A stretch of 64,000 nucleotides of DNA, from contig CAUJHV010000034.1 of NCBI GenBank assembly GCA_963205115.1, positions 62,001 to 126,000 on the forward strand. The letters run 5' to 3'. Position numbers and translations under genes: made by a program. Positions within the stretch are counted from its first letter, which is position 1. Every line of letters begins with the position of its first letter. This document shows, one piece after another, positions 43,257 to 51,230 of the stretch. The notes beneath the pieces were generated by a model, which did not search any database, was not told where the DNA came from, and saw nothing but the letters and a program-made list of their open reading frames with translations. The DNA is from Pseudomonadota bacterium (lineage in GTDB: Bacteria > Pseudomonadota > Gammaproteobacteria > Burkholderiales > Burkholderiaceae_C).

Positions 43257-44291
43257 TCAGCGCTTGAGCAGGCCCAGTTCGCCCAGCAGCGCCCGTGCGG
43301 TAGCAGATTCCGCATCCAGGTAGCGCAGCGCTTCGGCATGGCCCAGGAATCGGGGCTTCCAGTGGTTGCGCGCCAGGAAGGCCTGCCACTCCGGCGTATC
43401 GCTCACCCGGCGCAGCACGCCTTCCCAGTGGCGGATCTGCGCCGGCGTCAGGCCCTTGGCGCCCAGCACGCCCTGCGACGAGGTATAGACCGCATCCACA
43501 CCCTGTTCGCGCCAGGTCGGCACGCCGGCCAGGTCGCCGCCCAGGCGCTCGGCCGCGGCCACCGCGATCACGCGGATCTTGCCGGCCTTGAGCAGCGGCA
43601 CCACGTTGATGGCCGATGCCGAGACCACGTCGAGGTGGCCGCCCAGGAGATTCGTCATCGAATCGGCGGACGACTTGAAGGGCACCACCGTCATGCGCGC
43701 GATGTTCACAGCCGCGGCCTTCAGCGGCTTGGCGATCGCGGCGTGGATGTGGTTGCCCACCGAAGTGGCCACGCCGACCGACAGCGCCGCGGGGTCCTTC
43801 TTGAGCGCCTCGACCAGATCACGCCCGGTCTTGATGGGCGAATCCGCGCGCACAGCCACGGTGATGAACTCGTCGAAGAGCACCGCCAGCGGCGTGAAGT
43901 CCTCGTAGCCGAGTGCCACCTCGCCCACCAGCTTGTTGTTGATGGACGAGTGCGTCAAGGTCACCAGCAGGTGCCCGTCGCCGGGCTTGGCCTGCAGGCC
44001 ACCCATGGCCACCATGCCGGCCCCGCCGGGCTTGTTGGCGACGACCATGGGCGTGGGCAGCAACTGGCCGCGGTCGACCAGTTCCTTGATCTGGCGCGCG
44101 GCCGTATCGAGCGCCGCACCCGGGCCGGCCGGCACGATGAACTCGACGCTGCGCTCGGGCTTCCAGTCCTGTGCCGCGGCTGGCCCGGCGAACACGCCGG
44201 AAAGGATGAGGAGGCCGCAGGTCCATGCCTGCAGGAGCGGCCGACGGCCCATACGGTGCTTCAGGCGATTGAGGCGGTTCAGGCGATTCAT
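43257..44291 (-). CDS. Bug/TctC-family solute receptor
   Basis: A 344-aa tripartite-tricarboxylate-type periplasmic receptor with a Sec signal (hydrophobic LLILSGVFAG, cleavage near PAAAQ). Bug motifs include VPAGPGAALDTAAR near the N-terminus, where the usual Gly-Gly-x-x-D reads Gly-Ala-Ala-Leu-Asp, and the GVATSVGNH and GGHLDVVSAS blocks. Such receptors bind carboxylates (often citrate-like or aromatic). Its ATG at 44291 overlaps the carboxyltransferase stop as ATGA. An Asn-Arg-Leu repeat at the start makes ATG 44252 an alternative. No TctA/TctB membrane genes are visible in the window. Confidence 0.87.
   Translation of the reverse strand: MNRLNRLNRLKHRMGRRPLLQAWTCGLLILSGVFAGPAAAQDWKPERSVEFIVPAGPGAALDTAARQIKELVDRGQLLPTPMVVANKPGGAGMVAMGGLQAKPGDGHLLVTLTHSSINNKLVGEVALGYEDFTPLAVLFDEFITVAVRADSPIKTGRDLVEALKKDPAALSVGVATSVGNHIHAAIAKPLKAAAVNIARMTVVPFKSSADSMTNLLGGHLDVVSASAINVVPLLKAGKIRVIAVAAAERLGGDLAGVPTWREQGVDAVYTSSQGVLGAKGLTPAQIRHWEGVLRRVSDTPEWQAFLARNHWKPRFLGHAEALRYLDAESATARALLGELGLLKR
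44261..44287. repeat. three 9-bp tandem units at the start of the Bug receptor gene
   Basis: TCAGGCGAT, TGAGGCGGT and TCAGGCGAT follow in tandem and encode the repeated Asn-Arg-Leu of the receptor's N-terminus on the minus strand. Copy-number change would only lengthen the pre-signal region. Confidence 0.6.
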
Positions 44292-45862
44292 CGGCTTCGG
44301 CCTCCACGCAGGCGATCGTTTTCGAGGACGGTGCGCGCGTCTTCGACCCATTCGCACAGCAGCGAGCGGGTTTCGCGCGGATCGATGATGTCCAGGATGC
44401 CGAACTGCTCGGCCGTGCGGAAAGGCGAACCGAGGCGGTGGTATTTCGCCTCCAGCGCGGCGCGCGCCGCTGCCGGGTCGGTCGCGGCTTCGATCTCGGC
44501 CTTGTGCGCGGCGTCGACGCCGCCTTCGATGGGGATCGAGCCCCAGCGCGCCGAGGGCCAGGCGAAGCGGTAGTTGAGCGCCGGGAAATATTTGGGCGCG
44601 TGCATGCCACCGGCCATGCCGAAGGCGCGGCGCGTGATGATGCTCAGCCACGGGATGCGCACGTCCTCGATGGTGGTCACCACGCGCACGGCGCCCAGCA
44701 GCGTGCCGGCCAGTTCGGCCTCGGGGCCGGTGGCGTTGCCGGGCTGGTCCACCAGGTTGATCATCGGCAGGCCGAAGGTGTCGCACAGCTTGGCGTGGCG
44801 CTCGGTCTTGTAGGCCGCGGTCAGGGTCATCGCGCCGCCGGCCACCTTGGGGTCGCTGCACAGCACACCCACGGGCCAGCCGTTCAGACGTGCGAAGGCG
44901 GTGATGACCGAGCCGCCCTGGTAGCGGCCGATCTCGAAGACCGAGTCGCGGTCGAACAAGGCGGCCAGGATCTTGCGCGGGTCGTAGATCTTGCGCCGGT
45001 CGCGCGGGATGGCGTCCTTCAGCCAGTCGTCGGCGCGGTCCGGGTCGTCGGTCGGTGCCGCACGATCGGGCAGCTGGTGTGCGCTGCGCGGCAGGTAGCT
45101 CAGGAACTGGCGCACCTGGCGCAGCGCATCTGCCTCATCGACCGCTTCGTTATGCACCATCGCGCTCTTGCGGTGCACCTTGTAGCCGCCGAGCTCGTTC
45201 TTGTCGATGTCGATGCCGTAGGCCTGCTTGACCACCGGCGGGCCCGCGGCGAAGACCTGGGCCTGGTCGCGCACCATCACCGAGAAGTGGGACAGCAGCA
45301 CCTTCACCGCGCCCAGCCCGGCGCAGGAGCCCAGCGCCACGCCCACCACCGGCACCGTCTTCAGCAGCTCCACGCCGGGCCAGTTGCCGTAGCCCGGGAT
45401 CTTGGAACCGGCCGACTGCATCAGCAGCTTGACGCTGCCGCCGGCCGTGTCCACCAGCCGCACCAGCGGCATCTGCTGCGCCAGCGCCATGCGCTCGGCA
45501 TAGACCCACTTGTCGGAGATCGTGCCTTCGGAAGACCCGGCGCGGATGGTGAAGTCGTCGGCCGAGACCACCAGCTTGCGACCCTCGATCCGGCCCGTGC
45601 CGATGATGGCATTGACCGCCTGCAGGTCGAGCAGACGCCCCTCGTCGTCGTAGCGGCCCTTGCCGGTGATGCGGCCGAGCTCGCGGAAGCTGCCGGCGTC
45701 CAGCAGCGCGGCGATGCGCTCGCGTGCCGTCTGCCGGCCGCGGGCCTTGAACTTCGCCACGGCCTCGGGGCCGCCCATCTGCGCGGCCATCTGCCGGCGG
45801 CGCTGCAGTTCGGTGAGTTCCTCGGCCCACTCGCCGGCGGGCTCGAACGTTGCGCGGCTCAT
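44288..45862 (-). CDS. biotin-dependent acyl-CoA carboxyltransferase subunit (PCC/ACC beta type)
   Basis: A 524-aa carboxyltransferase with the two crotonase-fold halves. Typical features are RQTARERIAALLD near the start, VDTAGGSVKLLMQSAGSKI and a second half opening near DRDSVFEIG, with GGAMTLTAAYKTERHAKL, NLVDQPGNATGPEAEL and the RAFGMAGGMHAPKYF segment. It transfers a carboxyl group between carboxybiotin and an acyl-CoA. A 70-aa biotin carrier lies in the same operon, but no biotin carboxylase is in view, so it either borrows one from elsewhere or works as a transcarboxylase/decarboxylase. TGGAGG precedes ATG 45862; the longer upstream frame was rejected. Confidence 0.92.
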   Translation of the reverse strand: MSRATFEPAGEWAEELTELQRRRQMAAQMGGPEAVAKFKARGRQTARERIAALLDAGSFRELGRITGKGRYDDEGRLLDLQAVNAIIGTGRIEGRKLVVSADDFTIRAGSSEGTISDKWVYAERMALAQQMPLVRLVDTAGGSVKLLMQSAGSKIPGYGNWPGVELLKTVPVVGVALGSCAGLGAVKVLLSHFSVMVRDQAQVFAAGPPVVKQAYGIDIDKNELGGYKVHRKSAMVHNEAVDEADALRQVRQFLSYLPRSAHQLPDRAAPTDDPDRADDWLKDAIPRDRRKIYDPRKILAALFDRDSVFEIGRYQGGSVITAFARLNGWPVGVLCSDPKVAGGAMTLTAAYKTERHAKLCDTFGLPMINLVDQPGNATGPEAELAGTLLGAVRVVTTIEDVRIPWLSIITRRAFGMAGGMHAPKYFPALNYRFAWPSARWGSIPIEGGVDAAHKAEIEAATDPAAARAALEAKYHRLGSPFRTAEQFGILDIIDPRETRSLLCEWVEDARTVLENDRLRGGRSR

Positions 45863-45938
45863 GCGGACCTCCAGCCGGTCGGGCCCAGGAAACACGTGCA
45901 CGCGGCACAGCGACACGAACGATCGACAGAAGGCATCG

Positions 45939-46949
45939 TCATTTCCCGGCCAGTCCCAGTTCGGTGACGAGTTCCGTCGTCGCCTTCCACTCCGCCTCGA
46001 AGTACTTCTGCGACGCCTCGTGGCCGCGGAAGATAGCCTTGTTGCCGCTCTTCTCCACCAGCGCGATCCATTCGGGGCTCTGTGAGACCCGCTGCAGCGC
46101 GGCCTCCCAGAACGCCTGTTGCTGCGGGGTGGCCTTGGGCGCCAGCATCACGCCGTTGTAGGAGACGTAGTCCGCCGCCACGCCCTGCTCGCGCCAGGTC
46201 TTCACCTCGGCCAGCGGCCCGGTGCCACGCTCGGGCGCGGCGCTCGCCAACAAGCGCAATTTGCCGGCCTGCACATGCGGCATCACCACCGGCGCAGTGG
46301 CCGAGACCACGTCCACATGCCCACCCAGCAGCGCATTCACCGACTCGCCCGACGAGCGGAAAGGTGCGATCGTCAGCTTGTCGACGGCGACGCCGGCCAC
46401 CTTCAGCGGCTTGGCAATCGCCAAGTGCGTGTTCTGGCCCAGCGCGGGCGCGACGGCAATCCTCTGCGCGGCCGGCTGGGCCCTCAGCGCGGCCACCAGG
46501 TCGGCCGCGGACTTCAGCGGTGAGTCGGCACGCACCACGACCACCGAGGTTTCCTCGACCAGCATGGCCACCGGAGGAAACTGCCGCACGTCGGCCTTGA
46601 TGAGCCCGGTCACGGCCCCGGCGATGGCGCCGGTGTGGAAGGTGGCCAGCCAGTGGCCGTCGCCCGGCTTCTGCGCCAGCGCCTGCAGCGCCAGGGCCCC
46701 GCCGGCACCGACCCGGTTTTCCGGCAGCACGGTCTGGCCGTGGACGAGCTTGAGCGCCTCGAGCTGGTCCTTCACGCCGCGGGCGTAGAGATCCACCGTG
46801 CCGCCGGGCGCCACGCCGATGAGGTAGGTGATGCGTTCGCTGGGCTGCCAGGCGGTCTGGGCCTGCAGCGCGGGCGCGGCGGGCAGGGCCGCCAGCGCGC
46901 ACAGCAGGGCAACGACGTGGCGTCGCCGGGTCCGTTGGGGACGGGTCAT
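45939..46949 (-). CDS. Bug/TctC-family solute receptor
   Basis: A 336-aa Bug-type receptor with a Sec signal (RRRHVVALLCALAALPAAPAL, cut near LQAQ). The motif VAPGGTVDLYAR holds the Bug Gly-Gly-x-x-D. It shares the operon with the carboxyltransferase and the CoA transferase and is a clear but diverged relative of the receptor at 43257. AGGAGA precedes ATG 46949, just 3 bases beyond the CoA-transferase stop. Substrate unknown, presumably the carboxylate activated by the CoA transferase. Confidence 0.9.
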   Translation of the reverse strand: MTRPQRTRRRHVVALLCALAALPAAPALQAQTAWQPSERITYLIGVAPGGTVDLYARGVKDQLEALKLVHGQTVLPENRVGAGGALALQALAQKPGDGHWLATFHTGAIAGAVTGLIKADVRQFPPVAMLVEETSVVVVRADSPLKSAADLVAALRAQPAAQRIAVAPALGQNTHLAIAKPLKVAGVAVDKLTIAPFRSSGESVNALLGGHVDVVSATAPVVMPHVQAGKLRLLASAAPERGTGPLAEVKTWREQGVAADYVSYNGVMLAPKATPQQQAFWEAALQRVSQSPEWIALVEKSGNKAIFRGHEASQKYFEAEWKATTELVTELGLAGK

Positions 46950-46952
46950 CGA

Positions 46953-48161
46953 TCAGTTCTCCTGGGTGGGACGCAGTTCGCGCTTGACGGCGTCGGTGTC
47001 GGCGCCGAGATCGGGGCCGGTGTGCCGGATGCGGCCGGGCGTGGCCGACAGGCGCGGCACCACACCGGCCTGCGTGGTGTGGCCGAGCACGGGATGGGGC
47101 ACCTGCTGCAGCATCTCCCGCGAGGCGAACTGCGCGTCGGCGTAGATGTCGGCAATGGTGTAGACCCGCGACGAGGGCACCTCGGCCTCGCGCAGGCGCG
47201 CCTCGAGATCGGCACCGTCGAACTGCGCGGTCCAGGTGGCGATGATGGCGTCCAGCGCCTTCATGTGCGGCTTCTCGCCGCGGCTGCGGATGCTGGCAAA
47301 GCGCGGGTCGGTCATCAGCTCGGGCTGCGCCATCAGGCGCACCAGGCGCTCGTAGGTCGGGTTGCTGTTCGCGGCGATGAGCACGTAGCCGCCGTCGCTC
47401 GTGGGGTACAGGCTGTTGGGCGCCATCGAGGGCAGGTTCGGGCCCTCACGCATGGGCACGAGGCCGAGCTTCTCGTAGGCCGGCACCATGGGCTCGAGCT
47501 GCGTGAAGGCAGCCTCGTACAACGCGGCATCGACCACCTGCCCGAGGCCGGAGCGCGCACGTTCGTGCAGCGCGGTCATCGCACCGAAGGCCGCGTAGAC
47601 CGAGGTGAGGTAGTCGGTGGTGGCCAGGGCCACGCGGGCCGGCGGGCGGTCGGGGTCGCCGGTCAGGTGACGCACGCCACCCACGGCCTCGCAGATGGCC
47701 CCATAACCCGGACGTTGCGCATACGGCCCGGTCTGCCCGTAGCCGCTGATGCGCACCATCACCAGGCCCGGGTTGCGCTGCGCCAGCACCTCGTAGCCGA
47801 AACCCAGGCGCTCCATCACGCCGGGGCGGAAGTTCTCCACCAGGATGTCGGCACGCTCGATCAACGCATGCGCGACGGCGCGGTCTTCTTCGAGCTTCAG
47901 GTCCAGCACCACCGAGCGCTTGTTGCGCAGGATGCTGGCGGCATAGAGCGAGACGTCGCCCTGACCGGTCTTCACGTGGCGGCCCATCTGGCGCACGGGG
48001 TCGCCCTCGGGCGGCTCGATCTTGATCACGTCGGCGCCAAAGTCGGCCAGCAGGCGCGTACAGGCCGGGCCGGCAATGGTGCTGGCGATCTCCACTACCT
48101 TCAGGCCCTGCAGCGGGCCGTGGGCGGCACGCGCGCCGCCGGGCGGGTGGGCTTCGGTCAT
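46953..48161 (-). CDS. class III CoA transferase (CaiB/BaiF family)
   Basis: A 402-aa formyl-CoA-transferase-type enzyme. The opening LKVVEIASTIAGPACTRLLADFGADVIKIE, abbreviated here by its ends, is the strongest family mark, followed by GDVSLYAASILRNKRS and DILVENFRPGVMERLG. These enzymes move CoA between carboxylates by a covalent aspartyl mechanism; residues after about 330 (with HPVLG) form the second domain. It overlaps the GntR stop by ATGA, with AAAGGA before ATG 48161. I infer that it activates an imported dicarboxylate before carboxyl transfer. Confidence 0.92.
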   Translation of the reverse strand: MTEAHPPGGARAAHGPLQGLKVVEIASTIAGPACTRLLADFGADVIKIEPPEGDPVRQMGRHVKTGQGDVSLYAASILRNKRSVVLDLKLEEDRAVAHALIERADILVENFRPGVMERLGFGYEVLAQRNPGLVMVRISGYGQTGPYAQRPGYGAICEAVGGVRHLTGDPDRPPARVALATTDYLTSVYAAFGAMTALHERARSGLGQVVDAALYEAAFTQLEPMVPAYEKLGLVPMREGPNLPSMAPNSLYPTSDGGYVLIAANSNPTYERLVRLMAQPELMTDPRFASIRSRGEKPHMKALDAIIATWTAQFDGADLEARLREAEVPSSRVYTIADIYADAQFASREMLQQVPHPVLGHTTQAGVVPRLSATPGRIRHTGPDLGADTDAVKRELRPTQEN

Positions 48162-48898
48162 CGCGTGTCCTTTCGGGCAGCCAGCAACCGGGCCGCTTCT
48201 TCGCCGGATTCCTCGATGCGCTGCCGGGACAAGGCGACGAGCCTGTCGACATCCCCGCGCTCCAGCGCCGTCAACGCCTGGCGCCAAAGTCGGACCGATC
48301 GCTTGCGGCGGTCCACTGACTGCAGCCCCAGCTTGCTGTAGCGCAGCGTCTGCAGCGACAGGGCCGCGAGCATGCGCTGCAGCCGCCGGTTGCCGCAGAA
48401 GCGCGCGGTGATCAGCACGAGGCGATATGTGGTCTCGGCGTAGGCGTCGCCATCGCCGGGCGCGGTGGACAGCGCCTCCAGGCGGGCCACGCCGCCGCGC
48501 AGCACGGCCAGCAACTCCGGCGGGCGGGCCAGTGCCGCCTTGCGCGCCACCGTGTCGAACAAGGCGGCGCGGATCTCGATGAGCTCGCGCAGTTCGTCGG
48601 CGGTCAGTTGCGTGACCACCGCGCCGCGCCGGGCCAGCACCGTCACCAGGCCTTCGCGTTCAAGGATGCGGATGGCTTCGCGCACGGGGCCGCGGCTGAC
48701 CTGGAATTCGTCAGCCAGTTCCTGTTCACCGATGCGGGCGCCGGGCTCGAGCGGGCCGCTGAGGATGCGGTCGCCGAGCTGTGCCGCAATCTGCTCGGGC
48801 ACGGTCAGCGTGGGCACGGCCTGGTCGCCGAAGAGTCGGAACGCCACCGCCCCTTCCCACTGCGAAAACAGCGCCGGATCGGCGTCCAGCGGCTTCAT
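48158..48898 (-). CDS. GntR/FCD-family transcriptional regulator
   Basis: A 246-aa regulator: N-terminal winged helix-turn-helix (about 25-95, with GEQELADEFQVSRGPVREAI) and a helical FCD ligand domain (about 105-235). FCD regulators bind carboxylate effectors. It lies second in the operon after the biotin carrier gene (stop and start share one base, TGATG). The perfect palindrome at 49124-49139 before that gene has the TTGTnnACAA-like look of FCD operators, so autoregulation is likely. Confidence 0.9.
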   Translation of the reverse strand: MKPLDADPALFSQWEGAVAFRLFGDQAVPTLTVPEQIAAQLGDRILSGPLEPGARIGEQELADEFQVSRGPVREAIRILEREGLVTVLARRGAVVTQLTADELRELIEIRAALFDTVARKAALARPPELLAVLRGGVARLEALSTAPGDGDAYAETTYRLVLITARFCGNRRLQRMLAALSLQTLRYSKLGLQSVDRRKRSVRLWRQALTALERGDVDRLVALSRQRIEESGEEAARLLAARKDTR

Positions 48899-49110
48899 CA
48901 GGCGATCACCGCGACGGACTGGTCTTCGGCCACCGCCTCGCCTTCGGCCACGTGGATCTCGCGCACCACGCCGGCACACGGGGCGCAGACAGGAATCTCC
49001 ATCTTCATGGATTCGACGATCACGACGGTGTCGCCCTCGGCGACGGCCGTGCCCACCGGGGCCTCGATCTTCCAGACGGTGCCGGTGACTTCTGCGTACA
49101 AGGTGTTCAT
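48898..49110 (-). CDS. small biotin carboxyl carrier protein
   Basis: A 70-aa biotinyl domain, complete in itself. The biotin-acceptor motif is ESMKMEI with Lys36, and the symmetric half APVGTAVAEGDTV (18-30) mirrors APCAGVVREIHVAEGEAV. It ferries carboxybiotin between a carboxylase and the carboxyltransferase at 44288. It lacks the usual long N-terminal region of AccB. An AGGA site precedes ATG 49110. It is the first gene of the minus-strand operon, 14 bases from the palindrome. Confidence 0.92.
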   Translation of the reverse strand: MNTLYAEVTGTVWKIEAPVGTAVAEGDTVVIVESMKMEIPVCAPCAGVVREIHVAEGEAVAEDQSVAVIA

Positions 49111-49123
49111 GTTGTCGATCCTA

Positions 49124-49139
49124 AGATTGTTAACAATCT
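49124..49139. promoter_or_regulatory. perfect palindromic operator before the biotin-carrier operon
   Basis: AGATTGTTAACAATCT is a perfect 16-bp palindrome, notably A+T-rich against a GC-rich background, 14 bases before ATG 49110. Its core TTGTTAACAA fits the FCD-type GntR operator style. The regulator of the same operon (48158-48898) is the natural candidate. Confidence 0.7.
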
Positions 49140-49345
49140 GCGGCATCGAGCAAAACCCGAGGTCGGCGGATCGGCGCGGTGGCTGCGGGCGGGCGTAGCC
49201 CGGACGGTCGCGACGCGCCAAACCGCGCCAAGGCTCGAACGGCTGCAGCGAGCGGCCGAGTCGCGCCGTGCTGCCGGCCACCGGCCATCGAGTCCGGGTT
49301 TCTACGCACGCATCAACCGTCTCCCCGCAGGTAGCCTCGCTAAAT

Positions 49346-49364
49346 TGGTCAGGCCACTTGACCA
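49346..49364. promoter_or_regulatory. inverted-repeat operator before the GntR/FadR gene of the TRAP operon
   Basis: TGGTCA-N7-TGACCA is a perfect 6-bp inverted repeat, 18 bases before ATG 49382 and next to a TAAATT box (49341-49346). TGGTC/GACCA half-sites are common for FadR/LldR-like GntR proteins, so autoregulation by the gene just downstream is likely. Confidence 0.6.
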
Positions 49365-49381
49365 TCTGGACCCATCACCCC

Positions 49382-50122
49382 ATGCCCCTGCAGGCCGTCG
49401 AACCCCGCCGCCTCTACCGTCAGATCGCGGACCAGCTGCGCGCACTCATCCTGTGCGGCGAATACGCCGTGGGCACACGTCTGCCGGCCGAGCGCGACCT
49501 GGCGGCCCGGCTGGAGGTCTCCCGGCCGTCCGTGCGCGAGGCCCTCATCGCGCTGGAGGTCGAGGGCTTCGTCGAGGTGCGACCCGGCTCGGGCATCCAT
49601 GTCATCTCGCGCGACCCCGCGCCCAGCGCCGCGCGACTGAAACCCGACGACCACGGCCCGTTCGAGATCATGGGCGCACGCCACCTGATCGAAGGCGAAC
49701 TCGCCGCACTGGCCGCCGCCCGCGCCACGCCCGCGCAGATCGCCAGCCTGGAAGATGCGCTGACGGACATGGCCTCCGAGGTCGGCGCGGGCGCCATGCC
49801 CATCGGCACCGATCGCCTGTTCCACCTGCGGGTGGCCGAGATCGCCGACAACGCGCTGCTGCTGCGCACCGTGACCGAGCTCTACGACATGCGCAACAAC
49901 CCGCTGTTCGAGGCCATGGGCCAGCACTTCGAGAACGAGAAGACCTGGCGGCTGGCCCTGGCCGAGCACCGCGCGGTGCTCAAGGCGATTGCCGCCCACA
50001 AACCCGAGACGGCACGTGCGGCCATGCACCGCCACCTGCAGCGCTCGCAGGCGCGCTTTGCCGACACCTGGCCGCACACGGGCGAGGCGTCGGCAGTGCC
50101 GGCAAACGCCGCCACCGTCTGA
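49382..50122 (+). CDS. GntR/FadR-family regulator of the TRAP/sugar-acid operon
   Basis: A 246-aa regulator. The winged helix (about 8-75) includes RLPAERDLAARLEVSRPSVREAL, abbreviated here by its end RPSVREAL, and the helical FadR C-domain follows (about 95-225). ATG 49382 matches the family start (MPLQAVEPRRLYRQIADQL); the longer open frame upstream runs through the operator. It heads the plus-strand TRAP operon, 30 bases before the IdnD-like gene, and points at uronate- or aldonate-responsive control. UxuR/ExuR-type regulators are the nearest style. Confidence 0.9.
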   Translation: MPLQAVEPRRLYRQIADQLRALILCGEYAVGTRLPAERDLAARLEVSRPSVREALIALEVEGFVEVRPGSGIHVISRDPAPSAARLKPDDHGPFEIMGARHLIEGELAALAAARATPAQIASLEDALTDMASEVGAGAMPIGTDRLFHLRVAEIADNALLLRTVTELYDMRNNPLFEAMGQHFENEKTWRLALAEHRAVLKAIAAHKPETARAAMHRHLQRSQARFADTWPHTGEASAVPANAATV

Positions 50123-50152
50123 CGAACACATTCACTGGACAAAGGACCCTCC

Positions 50153-51181
50153 ATGTCACTGGCTTGCATCATCCACGGCGCGCTGGACCTGCGCCTCGAA
50201 GACGAAACCGCACGCGAACTGGGCCCGCACGACGTGCTGCTGCGCCTGGGCGCCGGTGGCATCTGCGGCTCGGACCTGCACTACTACAAGGAAGGCCGCG
50301 TGGGCGCCTTCGTCGTGCGCGAGCCGCTGGTGCCAGGGCATGAGGCCTCGGGCATCGTCGACACCGTCGGGTCAGCCGTCACGCGCGTCAAGCCCGGGCA
50401 GAAAGTGGCCATCAATCCCTCGCACCCGTGCGGCACATGCGACTACTGCCGCGCCGGCCGCGGCAACCTCTGCCGCCACATGTTCTTCCTGGGCAGCGCC
50501 AGCGTCTTCCCGCACGCGCAGGGCATGTTCCGCGAGCGTTTCGTGATGGGCGAGGCGCAGCTCACGCCCATCACCGAAGCGGCCATCAGCCTGGGCGAGA
50601 TCGCCTGCGCCGAGCCGCTGTCCATCGGCCTGCATGCGGTGAACCGAGCCGGATCGGTGCTGGGCGAGACGGTGCTGGTCACCGGCGGCGGCACCATCGG
50701 CTGCATGGCGGTGATGTCGGCGCGGCTGGCGGGCGCGGCCCACGTCATCGTCTGCGACATCAACGACCGCGCGCTGGAGATGGCGCGCACGGTCGGCGCC
50801 GACCGCACCATCCGCACCGACCAGGTGGCGCCCGAGGAACTGGCGGACCTGGCCGAGGTGAGCCTGGAATGCGCAGGCAGCCCGGCCGCGCTGAACACCT
50901 GCCTGAAGGCCACCCGCCGCGGCGGGCGCATCGTGCAGGTCGGCACCATGCCGCCCGAGCTGAGCTTCCCGGCCAACAGCATCATGGTGCGCGAGCTCGA
51001 CTACCGCGGCGCCTTCCGCGCCCACCTGGAATTCGACTGGGCGGTGCAGGCCATCCGCAGCCGCCGCGTCGACGTGCGGCCGCTGATCAGCGCACAGTTG
51101 CCGCTCTCGCGCTCGAAGGATGCCTTCGAGCTGGCCCTGGACCGCACGCGCAGCACCAAGGTGCAGCTCGTGGCCGAGTGA
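50153..51181 (+). CDS. zinc alcohol dehydrogenase, L-idonate 5-dehydrogenase-like
   Basis: A 342-aa medium-chain dehydrogenase. Catalytic zinc ligands Cys38 (GGICGSDLHYY), His63 and Glu64 (GHEASG) are visible, structural zinc Cys93, Cys96, Cys99 and Cys107 (CGTCDYCRAGRGNLC), and the nucleotide site GGGTIG (about 176-181). The HYY after CGSDL is typical of L-idonate/sorbitol-type enzymes. It probably oxidises a secondary hydroxyl of a hexonate with NAD(P). AAAGGA precedes ATG 50153. First enzyme of the TRAP operon. Confidence 0.92.
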   Translation: MSLACIIHGALDLRLEDETARELGPHDVLLRLGAGGICGSDLHYYKEGRVGAFVVREPLVPGHEASGIVDTVGSAVTRVKPGQKVAINPSHPCGTCDYCRAGRGNLCRHMFFLGSASVFPHAQGMFRERFVMGEAQLTPITEAAISLGEIACAEPLSIGLHAVNRAGSVLGETVLVTGGGTIGCMAVMSARLAGAAHVIVCDINDRALEMARTVGADRTIRTDQVAPEELADLAEVSLECAGSPAALNTCLKATRRGGRIVQVGTMPPELSFPANSIMVRELDYRGAFRAHLEFDWAVQAIRSRRVDVRPLISAQLPLSRSKDAFELALDRTRSTKVQLVAE

Positions 51182-51230
51182 TCCCGCAGAACCGACGACA
51201 CATTCATTCCCACCGTAGAGGAGACATCCG

